A stretch of 64,000 bases of DNA from Streptomyces avicenniae (GCF_000719135.1 NZ_JOEK01000014.1:124001-188000), one strand, 5' to 3'; numbered from the stretch's first letter, positions 28,130 to 36,477 are shown. The notes: generated by a model from the sequence alone, not told the origin. A program made the numbers and translations.

Positions 28130-29515
28130 ATGCGATCCTCCTTGCGCCCCCGGCCCTGGGCCGGCGCGCTCGCCATCCTCTCCCTGCTCCTCGGCCTCCT
28201 GGCCGTCGGCGCCACCCCCGCCTCGGCCGCCGCCACCGGCCCGATCACCGGCCTGGCAGGCAAGTGCATCGACGTCGCGGGCGCGAGCACGGCCAACGGC
28301 GCGGCCGTCCAGCTCTACGACTGCAACGGCACGGGCGCCCAGAACTGGACGGTCGCCGACGACGGCACGATCCGTGCCCTCGGCAAGTGCATCGACGTCA
28401 CCGGCAACAGCACCGCCAACGGCGCGCAGCTCCAGCTGTGGACGTGTACCGGCGCCGCCAACCAGCGCTGGACCGTCAGCGCGGGCCGCGACATCGTGAA
28501 CCCGCAGGCCAACAAGTGCGTGGACGCGACCGGCCAGTCCTCCGCGAACGGCACGCGCCTCCAGCTGTGGACCTGCACCGGCACCGCCAACCAGAAGTGG
28601 AACGTCCCCACCGGCGGCGGCGACCCGGGCCCGGGCCCCGGCCCCGGCGCGATGGCCGTCGCCCCCTACATCTACAACGGCTGGGGCAACCCGCCGAACC
28701 CCCAGACCGTCATGAACGCGACGGGCGTGCGCTGGTTCACCCTCGCCTTCGTCCTCAGCAACGGCTACTGCAACCCCATGTGGGACGGCGGCCGTCCGCT
28801 GACCGGCGGCGTGGACCAGCAGACCATCAACACCATCCGCGCGGCGGGCGGCGACGTCGTCCCGTCCTTCGGCGGCTGGAGCGGCAACAAGCTGGAGAGC
28901 TCGTGCGGTTCGGCCGGTGAGCTGGCCGCCGCGTACCAGCGCGTCATCAACGCCTACAACCTGCGCGCCATCGACATCGACATCGAGGCCGCCGCGTACG
29001 ACTCCCCCACCGTCCAGCAGCGGACGGTCGAGGCGCTGCGCACCGTCAAGGCCAACAACCCCGGCCTGCGCGTCTACGTCACCTTCGGCACCGGCCAGAA
29101 CGGCCCGGACACCAGCCTCATCAACCGCGCCGCCGCCGCGGGCCTCACCGTGGACGCCTGGACGATCATGCCGTTCAACTTCGGCGGCAACGGCCAGAAC
29201 ATGGGCCAGCTCTCCGTGCGCGCCGCCGAGGGCCTGAAGACCTCGCTGCGCAACGCGTACGGCTACACCGACGCGCAGGCGTACAGCCGCATGGGCATCT
29301 CGTCCATGAACGGCATCACCGACGTCGGCGAGGTCATCACCGTGGCCGACTTCCAGACGATGCGGGACTACGCCCAGCAGAACCGCCTGGCGCGCCTGAC
29401 CTTCTGGTCCGTCAACCGCGACCGGCCCTGCACCGGCGGCCCCGCCGACTCGTGCTCGGGCGTCGGGCAGTCCAACTGGCAGTTCACCAGCGTCTTCGCC
29501 CAGTACACCGGCTGA
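28130..29515 (+). CDS. Secreted GH18 chitinase with ricin-type lectin domain
   Basis: A 461-residue exported enzyme. The signal peptide (SLRPRPWAGALAILSLLLGLLAVG, in parts, to ASAA) is followed at about residues 35-160 by a ricin-type beta-trefoil (CBM13) with three repeats of KC(I/V)D..G.S.ANG and Q.W. A Pro/Gly linker comes next, then a GH18-like barrel. The catalytic motif is AIDIDIEAAAYD, matching DxxDxDxE with its acid Glu; SFGGWSGNKLE is the preceding conserved strand. It should hydrolyse chitin-type beta-1,4-GlcNAc or a related glycan. A DasR-like operator and promoter precede it. The next gene begins 18 bp later, suggesting cotranscription. Confidence 0.88.
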   Translation: MRSSLRPRPWAGALAILSLLLGLLAVGATPASAAATGPITGLAGKCIDVAGASTANGAAVQLYDCNGTGAQNWTVADDGTIRALGKCIDVTGNSTANGAQLQLWTCTGAANQRWTVSAGRDIVNPQANKCVDATGQSSANGTRLQLWTCTGTANQKWNVPTGGGDPGPGPGPGAMAVAPYIYNGWGNPPNPQTVMNATGVRWFTLAFVLSNGYCNPMWDGGRPLTGGVDQQTINTIRAAGGDVVPSFGGWSGNKLESSCGSAGELAAAYQRVINAYNLRAIDIDIEAAAYDSPTVQQRTVEALRTVKANNPGLRVYVTFGTGQNGPDTSLINRAAAAGLTVDAWTIMPFNFGGNGQNMGQLSVRAAEGLKTSLRNAYGYTDAQAYSRMGISSMNGITDVGEVITVADFQTMRDYAQQNRLARLTFWSVNRDRPCTGGPADSCSGVGQSNWQFTSVFAQYTG

Positions 29516-29533
29516 TCGGGAGGTCCTGGCACC

Positions 29534-31756
29534 GTGAGAACCCTCCGACGACGGCGCGCCACCCGGCGCACCCCGCTGCGGCTCGGCCTCGCCCTGGCCG
29601 CGCTGGTCACCGGCCTGGTGACGACCGCACCGGCCGCCCAGGCCGCGCCACCGTCCGCCGCCGCCCTGCCCTCGGGCTGGGCGACGGTGGTCGGCGCGGG
29701 CAGCGGCAAGTGCGTGGACGCCCGCGCCGCCGCGACCGGCAACGGCACGGTCGTGCAGCAGTACACCTGCAACGGCTCGACCGCGCAGCAGTGGCGCCTC
29801 ACCCCGACCAGCGGCGGCTACTACCAGATCGGCAACCGCAACGCGGCCACGCAGGTCTGGGACGTCACCAACGTCTCCACGGCCGACGGCGGCACCGTCC
29901 AGCTGTGGAACTACAGCGGCGGCAACAACCAGCAGTGGCAGCCGGTCGAGCAGGCGAACGGCACGTACCGCTTCGTCAACCGCAACAGCGGCAAGTGCCT
30001 GGACGTGCCCGCCGCGTCCACGGCCGACAGCGTGCAGCTCCAGCAGTACGCGTGCAACGGATCGGCGGCACAATCGTTCCACGTGAACCCCGCTGACATC
30101 TCCAACCCGCCCGGCACGCCCGACCTGGGCCCCAACGTCCATGTCTTCGACCCGTCGATGGCGGACTCGGCGATCCAGTCCACGGTGAACGGCGTGTTCA
30201 ACCAGCAGGAGACGGCGCAGTTCGGCAACGGCCGGGCCGCGTTCCTCTTCAAGCCGGGCGAGTACGACGTGGACGTGAACGTCGGCTACTACACGCAGGT
30301 CTCGGGCCTCGGCCTCTCGCCCGACGACACGCACATCGCCGGATCGGTGCACACCGAGGCCGACTGGTTCCAGGGCAACGCCACGCACAACTTCTGGCGC
30401 GCCGCCGAGAACCTGTCGGTGACGCCCGACTCGGGCACCGAGCGCTGGGCCGTCTCGCAGGCCGCCCCGTACCGCCGTATGCACGTCAACGGCAACCTCC
30501 AGCTGGACGACGGTGGTTGGTCGAGCGGCGGCTTCATGGCGGACACGGTCGTCTCGGGGCGCGTCATCTCCGGGTCGCAGCAGCAGTGGCTGTCGCGGAA
30601 CACGGAGTGGTCGCAGTGGACCGGCTCCAACTGGAACATGGTCTTCGTCGGCGCGCAGAACCCGCCCGCCGGCACGTTCCCGAGCCCGCCGTACACCGTC
30701 GTGGACCGCACGCCGGTGAACCGCGAGAAGCCGTTCCTCTACATCGACGACGCGGGCGAGTACCGCGTCTTCGTGCCCGCGCTGCGCTCGAACACCCTGG
30801 GCACGAGCTGGCGGGGCACCACGCAGGCGGGCAGCTCGCTCTCGCTGGACGACGACTTCTACATCGTCCGGCCCGGTGAGACGGCCGCCGGGATGAACGC
30901 GGCACTGGCCCAGGGCAAGCACCTGCTCGTCACCCCGGGCATCTACCACCTGAACCAGACGCTGCGCGTGACCAACCCGAACACGGTGGTCCTCGGCCTC
31001 GGCCTGGCCACCTTCATCCCGGACAACGGCGTGACGGCCATGACGGTCGCCGACGTGGACGGCGTGAAGCTCGCGGGCATCCTCATCGACGCGGGCACGA
31101 CCAACTCGCAGCTGCTCATGGAGGTCGGCCCGGCCGGGTCGTCCACCGACCACTCGGCCAACCCGACGTCGCTGCACGACGTGTTCTTCCGCATCGGCGG
31201 GGCGCACGCCGGAAAGGCGACGACCAGCCTGGTCGTCAACAGCGACGACGTCATCGGCGACCACCTGTGGCTGTGGCGCGGCGACCACGGCTCCGGCATC
31301 GGCTGGAACACCAACACGGCCGACACCGGGCTGATCGTGAACGGCGACAGCGTCACGATGTACGGCCTGTTCGTCGAGCACTACCAGAAGACGCAGACGA
31401 TCTGGAACGGCAACGGCGGGCGGACGTACTTCTACCAGAACGAGATGCCCTACGACCCGCCCAACCAGGCCGCCTGGATGAACGGCTCCACCCGTGGCTA
31501 CGCCGCCTACCAGGTGGCGAACTCGGTGACGAGCCATGAGGCGTACGGCCTGGGCAGCTACTGCTTCTTCAACGTCAACCGCAACGTCGTGGCGGACCGG
31601 GCCTTCCAGGTGCCGAACACGCCGGGTGTGCGGTTCGACAACATGGTCGCCGTCTCGCTCGGCGGCGGCTACGGCACGATCGCCAACATCATCAACAACA
31701 CGGGCGGCCCGGTGAACCAGGCCAACCAGGTGCGCTATCTGACCGCCTATCCGTAG
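29534..31756 (+). CDS. Secreted CBM13 plus right-handed beta-helix glycosidase-like protein
   Basis: A 740-residue exported protein. The signal peptide LGLALAALVTGLVTTAPAAQA is followed by a ricin-type lectin domain (about residues 50-185, with GKCVDARA, QQWRL and GKCLDVPA repeats). A large domain then has many short Gly/Asn-rich strands, typical of a right-handed beta-helix (FKPGEYDVDVNVGYYTQVSG, LLVTPGIYHLNQTLRV, LVVNSDDVIGDHLW). From memory, similar proteins are grouped with GH87/GH55-type glucanases and are sometimes misnamed adenylyl cyclase; I cannot fix the family. GTG start with GGGAGG 10 bases upstream. It probably works with the chitinase on fungal or insect wall polymers. Confidence 0.75.
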   Translation: MRTLRRRRATRRTPLRLGLALAALVTGLVTTAPAAQAAPPSAAALPSGWATVVGAGSGKCVDARAAATGNGTVVQQYTCNGSTAQQWRLTPTSGGYYQIGNRNAATQVWDVTNVSTADGGTVQLWNYSGGNNQQWQPVEQANGTYRFVNRNSGKCLDVPAASTADSVQLQQYACNGSAAQSFHVNPADISNPPGTPDLGPNVHVFDPSMADSAIQSTVNGVFNQQETAQFGNGRAAFLFKPGEYDVDVNVGYYTQVSGLGLSPDDTHIAGSVHTEADWFQGNATHNFWRAAENLSVTPDSGTERWAVSQAAPYRRMHVNGNLQLDDGGWSSGGFMADTVVSGRVISGSQQQWLSRNTEWSQWTGSNWNMVFVGAQNPPAGTFPSPPYTVVDRTPVNREKPFLYIDDAGEYRVFVPALRSNTLGTSWRGTTQAGSSLSLDDDFYIVRPGETAAGMNAALAQGKHLLVTPGIYHLNQTLRVTNPNTVVLGLGLATFIPDNGVTAMTVADVDGVKLAGILIDAGTTNSQLLMEVGPAGSSTDHSANPTSLHDVFFRIGGAHAGKATTSLVVNSDDVIGDHLWLWRGDHGSGIGWNTNTADTGLIVNGDSVTMYGLFVEHYQKTQTIWNGNGGRTYFYQNEMPYDPPNQAAWMNGSTRGYAAYQVANSVTSHEAYGLGSYCFFNVNRNVVADRAFQVPNTPGVRFDNMVAVSLGGGYGTIANIINNTGGPVNQANQVRYLTAYP

Positions 31757-31804
31757 GCCTCACGGTCTGCGCGGCGGGAGCGAGGCCCCGTCCCCACCCC
31801 CCAC

Positions 31805-31840
31805 AGCCCGCCGCCGGTCCCCCGGGCCCGGCGGCGGGCT
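31805..31840. terminator. Bidirectional hairpin between convergent genes
   Basis: Perfect 13-bp stem AGCCCGCCGCCGG / complement with a 10-nt loop, placed between the beta-helix gene stop and the stop of the convergent 128-residue protein gene. Confidence 0.7.
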
Positions 31841-31859
31841 CTCGCGTGCTCGGGCCCTG

Positions 31860-32246
31860 TCACACGCGGGCGACGGGGACGGGGGCGGCCGTCAGCTCGG
31901 AGGCGTGGTCGGCGAGCCAGGCGTGGACGGCCGCGCGCTCCCCCGGCGTGCCGCCGCACATGCCGCCGTCCGCCGTGACGACCGCCGTGACCTCGCGGGC
32001 GAGCACCAGCTCCCGTACGTGCTGCCAGCCGGGGCGGTCGTCCATGGGCGAGGCGGGGTCCATGAGGTCCATCACCGTGTCGGCGACGGCCAGGGACCGT
32101 GCGCCCGCGTGCGCCTGGAGGCGGGCGATCAGCCACTCGGGGGCCACCTCGGGCGCGCAGAGGTAGAGGACGGCGGCGGGGTGCAGGCGCAGGTCGGTCG
32201 CGGCGTCGGCGATCCGGCGGCGCCGTTCCCTCTCGGTCCTGGGCAT
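31860..32246 (-). CDS. Conserved hypothetical protein, resolvase-like
   Basis: A 128-residue soluble protein. ALYLC/VLYLCAPEVAPEWLIARLQAH, DLMDPASPMDDRPGWQHVREL and VLAREVTAVVTADGGMC look like a degenerate serine-recombinase N-terminal (resolvase) fold without the catalytic serine context. Similar short Streptomyces proteins exist in my memory without assigned function. The ATG has GGGAGGACGCG immediately upstream. It stands alone at the left edge of the CRISPR-bearing island. Confidence 0.65.
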   Translation of the reverse strand: MPRTERERRRRIADAATDLRLHPAAVLYLCAPEVAPEWLIARLQAHAGARSLAVADTVMDLMDPASPMDDRPGWQHVRELVLAREVTAVVTADGGMCGGTPGERAAVHAWLADHASELTAAPVPVARV

Positions 32247-32649
32247 CGCGTCCTCCCTCGCTCGGAGCGGGCTCAGGAGGCCATTGTGACGGATCGATCA
32301 CACAGGGCGAAGCTGTTCGGCACGTCGCCCGCCGGTCGGCCGGGGGGCTGTGTCGGCGTGGCGGGCGGAAGAGGGCGCACGGGCCGGGCGCGTCGTCACG
32401 TGCGCGCCTCACGCGGGGAGGTCAGGCCGTACGACCGCTCTCGACGCTGGCCCATACGTCCAGGTCAGGTGTTCGTCTCCCGGGACCGGCTCGGGCAGCC
32501 GGGGCGTACCCGCCGTCTCCCGGGACGGAACGAGGGGGTGTCTCGGCGATCGAGATGGTGCGGACGGCGAAGGGGAGGGGGTCACGCCGGCTGCGCGACA
32601 GACTCGTGGATGTGCCGATGCATCGCACTGATCGACGAGACATGCGGGG
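32247..32649. other. Non-coding or degraded stretch left of the CRISPR island
   Basis: About 400 bases with no frame showing family motifs or a convincing start; several short frames overlap in all directions. It probably represents degraded sequence between the resolvase-like gene and the NUDIX remnant. Confidence 0.5.
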
Positions 32650-32930
32650 CGAGACGATCTGTGGCGGATGCTGGAGGAGACCAGGTGGCGTCCGGCCGCC
32701 CCACTGCGCCACCTCGTCACCGTCGAACCGTCCAACGGGCTGAGCGACGCGCGGCACCACGTCTACTGGTCGCAGAGGCCGAACACGTCGGCCATCCGCA
32801 GGACGTCTTCGAGTCCAGCCGTCGTGACTGGGTACCGCTCAAGACGGTTCCCGACCTCATCACCAGAGGCGAGGTGCCAGCGGCCAACACGGCAGCCGCT
32901 CTCTTGCCTCTGCACCACCTGCACGCCTGA
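32650..32930 (+). pseudogene. NUDIX hydrolase remnant (C-terminal part, frameshifted)
   Basis: One frame reads MLEETRWRPAAPLRHLVTVE and then PSNGLSDARHHVYWSQ (from 32668), which contains the end of a NUDIX box (ELLEETGW-like). After a single-base shift near 32770 the next frame continues EHVGHPQDVFESSRRDWVP and LKTVPDLITRGEVPAAN to a stop at 32930. Together these match the C-terminal half of the Streptomyces NUDIX proteins I remember. The N-terminal half and most of the catalytic box are missing, so this is an inactive fragment. Confidence 0.7.
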
Positions 32931-32984
32931 ACATTCGCTGCTGGCCCCCGGTACACCGCTCGCTGGCGCGTCCGACCACACCGG

Positions 32985-33081
32985 CCGCGACAACGGAACA
33001 TCCGCCACGACGGGCGCTCCCGCGAGGCGGACTTAGGGTGGATGCCGTCCGGCCCGAAGAGGGCCGAACGGAGCCGAGACC
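32985..33081 (+). pseudogene. Decayed 3' end of a second SLOG-protein gene
   Basis: The bases just before leader A align by eye with the last 80-100 bases of the intact SLOG gene at 35178-35666: shared landmarks are CCACGACGG/CCACGGTGA, GCGAGGCGGACTTAGGGTGG/GCGACGCGGGACTTGAGGTGG (in parts), GGCCCGAAGAGGGCCGAACG/GGCCCGAGGGCGCCGAACG. The copy is frameshifted and non-coding. It shows that array A was once preceded by the same gene as array B. Confidence 0.6.
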
Positions 33082-33219
33082 GCCAACTCACCTGAACCAG
33101 TGGGAGGGTGCTTCAGCACATCTCTGACCAGCGCAAACGCACTACCAGCGGATCGCTGTACTTTCCGCCTCTCACGAGCCCGGAAGACACCACCTCACCA
33201 GCGGCTTTACCCTCGGGTA
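33082..33219 (+). promoter_or_regulatory. CRISPR leader A
   Basis: 138 bp directly before repeat 1 of array A, aligning end to end with leader B (35671-35805) at about 87% identity by eye. The most conserved block is its distal half, with ACTTTCCGCCTCTCACGAGCCC and CAGCGGCTTTACCCTCGGG shared. Leaders contain the array promoter and the spacer-integration signal, which would explain this conservation. Confidence 0.75.
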
Positions 33220-33653
33220 GTCCTCATCACCCCAAGGTGGGTTCTCAACGGGGAGAGGAGCCGCATGTACGGGGCGCGGGCGTGGTCGAGTCCTCATCAC
33301 CCCAAGGTGGGTTCTCAACGTCATCCCGGCGTAGCCCTGCCCCACGTGGTCCATCACGTCCTCATCACCCCAAAGTGGGTTCTCAACACCTCGGGGTGCT
33401 GCGGGGGTACGACGACGAGTCCTCATCACCCCAAGGTGGGTTCTCAACGCCGAGGCGTGGGACCTGGCCGCGCAGTACTACGGCTGGTCCTCATCACCCC
33501 AAGGTGGGTTCTCAACGACGACACTTCACGGCGTGTACGTGACAGCCTTACGGACCGGTCCTCATCACCCAAGGTGGGTTCTCAACCGGTGCTCACGCCG
33601 CCGCCCCCGTCCCGGTGCCGGTGGTCCTCATCACCCCAAGGTGGGTTCGCGAC
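33220..33653 (+). CRISPR. CRISPR array A (7 repeats, 6 spacers)
   Basis: Repeats of 30 nt start at 33220, 33290, 33358, 33419, 33487, 33558 (29 nt, one C lost) and 33624. Each begins GTCCTCATCACCCC, has AAGGTGGGT in the centre and ends TCTCAAC. Repeat 3 has AAAG, and the last repeat ends TCGCGAC, the typical degenerate trailer. Spacers are 40, 38, 31, 38, 41 and 37 nt and all different. The ...CAAC end resembles actinobacterial type I-B/III-like repeats. No cas gene lies in the window. Confidence 0.93.
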
Positions 33654-33795
33654 CTGCTGCACGCGACGACGGGGAGGATGAGAGCGGCATCGCCAAAAGG
33701 CCGCGTATGTCTTCTCGTTCGAGGGCGGGCAGCAACTCGGTGACGGAATCGGCCGTGGATCAGTGCCTCATCAGCCCGGTGGGAAGGCTACGAGC

Positions 33796-34986
33796 ATGGA
33801 CGCTGCCGACGCACCCACAGCGGTTGGCGGGAACATCGCCACCCAACGGAAGGCGCGGGGATGGGGTCAGCAGAAGCTGGCCGACCGCGCGATGATCTCC
33901 AAGTCCCTTCTGACCAAGATCGAGATCGGCGACCGGGCATGCCGCCCTGCGGTCGCCGCGGCGATCGCGGGAGCCCTCGGCATCCCGCTGTCGGTCCTCT
34001 ACGGCCAGCCGTACGACGAGTCGCCCGCGCCCCAGCTGATCGATGCGCTCCGTTCGGCGGTCCGCCGCCACCGTCACCCGCAGATCGCCGACGTCCGCCC
34101 GGAAACGCTCGCCGAGGACATCACCACCGCGTCAGCTCTCCGGGCGTCCACCAACTACGCCGATCTGCTACCGGCGTTGCCGGAGCTGATCGGCCGCGCG
34201 GTCGCCCACGCCCACGACACCGGTGAACCCGAGGCGTGGCAGATGCTCGTGGACGCCTACAGCTGCGCATTCACCCTCGCCCACCGCCTCGGCTATCCCG
34301 ACCTGGCGGACGTCATCGCCGCCCGACAGGAATGGGCGGCCACACAGACCTGGACACCCGTGGCCCAGATGGCCGCCGCCTGGTCCGCCGCAGGCACCTA
34401 CCAGTCCGCCGGTGACTACCTCGAAGGGCTCGCGGTGACCGACCGCGCGCTGACCACGCTGGGCAGCGTCGGTTCGCAGAGCACGGCCGGACTGGTGGCC
34501 GCCGGATCACTCCACCTGCGCGCGGTCACCCTCGCCTCCCGCGCACGCGACGACGCCACCACGCAGCACCACCTGCGCCACGCCCGCCAGCTCGCCGAAC
34601 GACTCCCTCCCGCAGACCAGTACCGACACAACCTCACCTTCGGGCGGGGCAACCTCGTCCTGCACGAACTCGCCACCCACATCGAGCTGGAACGTCCCCG
34701 TAAGGCCGTGGCGATGGCGGACCAACTCGTCGGCACCGATCTCCCCGGGCTGCCCGCCACGCGCATCGGCCATCTCCACATCGACGCGGCACGCGCGCAC
34801 CTCGCCTCCGGTGACAGGGACGCCGCACTCACCTCCCTGATGCGCGCCAGGGAAGCCGCGCCACAGATGGCCCGCATCCACCCCATGGCGCGGGAAGTGC
34901 TGCGCGTACTCGTCTCACTGCACCGCAGGTCGAAGCCGGAGCTGACGCTTCTGGCCAAATGGGCGGGACTCATCGAGACGAAGTGA
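33796..34986 (+). CDS. XRE-type helix-turn-helix regulator with TPR-like C-terminus
   Basis: A 396-residue DNA-binding protein. Residues about 18-65 form an XRE helix-turn-helix (RKARGWGQQKLADRAMISKS, then LLTKIEIGDRACRPA). The rest is an alpha-helical array resembling TPR repeats (GTYQSAGDYLEGLAVTDRAL; HIDAARAHLASGDRDAALTS), as in Rgg/PlcR-like sensors. It may sense a ligand and control the downstream SLOG gene or the array leaders. ATG at 33796 with GGGAAGG 8 bases upstream. It sits between array A and the SLOG gene in the same direction, with 191 bp before the latter. Related regulator-SLOG pairs are known to me from other Streptomyces, without function. Confidence 0.85.
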   Translation: MDAADAPTAVGGNIATQRKARGWGQQKLADRAMISKSLLTKIEIGDRACRPAVAAAIAGALGIPLSVLYGQPYDESPAPQLIDALRSAVRRHRHPQIADVRPETLAEDITTASALRASTNYADLLPALPELIGRAVAHAHDTGEPEAWQMLVDAYSCAFTLAHRLGYPDLADVIAARQEWAATQTWTPVAQMAAAWSAAGTYQSAGDYLEGLAVTDRALTTLGSVGSQSTAGLVAAGSLHLRAVTLASRARDDATTQHHLRHARQLAERLPPADQYRHNLTFGRGNLVLHELATHIELERPRKAVAMADQLVGTDLPGLPATRIGHLHIDAARAHLASGDRDAALTSLMRAREAAPQMARIHPMAREVLRVLVSLHRRSKPELTLLAKWAGLIETK

Positions 34987-35177
34987 GGCGACGCTGATGA
35001 CCTCATCAGGCGAGATCACGCACACTTTCAGAATCCGCCAGTCACGATGGCCTGCCTCCCCACCCGAATCGACGCAATTGCCCAGGCGCACAAGGCATGC
35101 CCCTCCGATCCGACCGAGCTTCGCACTCGTTGAGAATGTGTGAGCCGCTGGCTCTCCGACGCCGAAAGGGTGATGCC

Positions 35178-35666
35178 GTGACGACTCTCGCTGTCACCGG
35201 ACATATGGACCTGACGAACGGGACGGTTTCCCTTGTCCGTGCTGCGCTGGAGGAGTTGCTGAAGGGGTACGAGCCGGGCGCGCTTGTCGGTGTCTCCTGC
35301 ATCGCTGCGGGTACGGACAGCCTGTTCGCTGAGGCGGTGTTGGAGCGGGGTGGTCGGCTGGTGGTGGTCACTCCGGCTCGGGATTACCGGGCTCGGAAGG
35401 TGAAGCTCCAGCACGCGGAGCTGTACGACCGGCTGGTCGAGGCAGCGTCCGAGGTGGTCGTCATGCCGTTCGACACGGCGAGCCGGGAGGCGTACGAGGC
35501 GGCCGGGAAGGAACTGCTACGCCGGGCGGACCGGTTCGTGGCAGTCTGGGACGGCGTGCCCATGCAACCCGGCGGCCACGGCGGCACAGCCGCCACGGTG
35601 ACCGAGGCCCGCGACGCGGGACTTGAGGTGGACGTCATCTGGCCCGAGGGCGCCGAACGAGGCTGA
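35178..35666 (+). CDS. Small SLOG/LOG-like nucleotide-binding protein
   Basis: A 162-residue single-domain alpha/beta protein. TLAVTGHMDL at the N-terminus, GVSCIAAGTDSLFAEAVLER (residues 38-57) and PGGHGGTAATVTEA (131-144) match the Rossmannoid SLOG/DprA/LOG fold. The PGG-x-GT-x-E-like loop binds nucleotide or sugar-phosphate in LOG enzymes. It could be a nucleotide-binding effector, a phosphoribohydrolase or a DprA-like accessory; activity is unknown. GTG at 35178 with AAAGGG 8 bases upstream. CRISPR leader B begins 5 bases after its stop, and a decayed copy of its 3' end precedes leader A, so gene and array have moved together. Confidence 0.8.
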   Translation: MTTLAVTGHMDLTNGTVSLVRAALEELLKGYEPGALVGVSCIAAGTDSLFAEAVLERGGRLVVVTPARDYRARKVKLQHAELYDRLVEAASEVVVMPFDTASREAYEAAGKELLRRADRFVAVWDGVPMQPGGHGGTAATVTEARDAGLEVDVIWPEGAERG

Positions 35667-35670
35667 GACG

Positions 35671-35805
35671 GCCAACTCGCCTGACACAATGGGCCGGTGC
35701 TCCAGCACACGTCTGACCAGCACAGATGCACTACCGGCGGATCGCTGCACTTTCCGCCTCTCACGAGCCCGCTAGGCACCGCCTCACCAGCGGCTTTACC
35801 CTCGG
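35671..35805 (+). promoter_or_regulatory. CRISPR leader B
   Basis: 135 bp between the SLOG stop and repeat 1 of array B. It aligns with leader A with about 18 substitutions and one 3-base indel exactly at the leader-repeat junction. Transcription of the array could start here or read through from the SLOG gene. Confidence 0.75.
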
Positions 35806-36234
35806 GTCCTCATCACCCCACGGTGGGTTCGCAACGTGAGGACGTCATGGAGGCCGGGGAGGTCCCGGCCCTGCCGGTCCTCATCACCCCACGGTGGGTT
35901 CGCAACGTCCACAGCGGCCAGAGCATCACATACCGGCCGCGCGTCCTCATCACCCCACGGTGGGTTCGCAACGTCTGGGATGGGGATGGGTGGGCCGTCG
36001 GCTGCCGTCCTCATCACCCCACGGTGGGTTCGCAACAGACCGAGCACACCAGCCGGGACGGCGCGGTCCGGGTCCTCATCACCCCACGGTGGGTTCGCAA
36101 CGGCCGCAGGGCGGATGCGTCGGCGTGGAGCAGCCCGGTCCTCATCACCCCAAGGTGGGTTCGCAATATCAGTCGTGCGAGGCCGAGGCTTCTCCCACCT
36201 CTCCATCCTCATCAGCCCGAGGCGGGTTGATGGC
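35806..36234 (+). CRISPR. CRISPR array B (6 repeats plus a degenerate seventh)
   Basis: 30-nt repeats start at 35806, 35877, 35943, 36007, 36072 and 36138, with a degenerate one at 36205. The first five begin GTCCTCATCACCCC, carry ACGGTGGGT and end TCGCAAC. The sixth has AAGG in the centre like array A and ends CGCAAT. The seventh (ATCCTCATCAGCCCGAGG...) is heavily mutated, marking the trailer. Spacers are 41, 36, 34, 35, 36 and 37 nt, none shared with array A. No cas genes are near. Confidence 0.93.
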
Positions 36235-36477
36235 AGTGCTGGGCGGCGGACGGTGGGGTAGGGCGGTCGGCGCCTCGGATCGCGGCGCGCCGGGCGGCTT
36301 CTCCTCGCGCGTCGCGTCGGAGGCATCGCCGTGGACACCTCGTCCACAGGAATGTGTGACAGGCAGGGCACTCCTTGCGATACATCGCTGGTCACGGCGT
36401 CGCGCCCGGCACAGACTTCCCCAGCCGATCGGGCTGCGTCCGTGGACGCGGCCCGACTTTTGAAGTACCTTCCAGCT

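Noticed and set aside
27896..31537. A 1213-codon minus-strand open frame
   Set aside because: Antisense to the two secreted lectin enzymes, which have signal peptides and clear motifs; its own sequence is low-complexity Arg/Val/Gly.
33100..33681. Open frames across CRISPR array A (repeated SSPQGG/HHPKVG peptides)
   Set aside because: The peptide repetition is only the CRISPR repeat read in frame; spacers differ and no start signal is present. The same holds for frames over array B.
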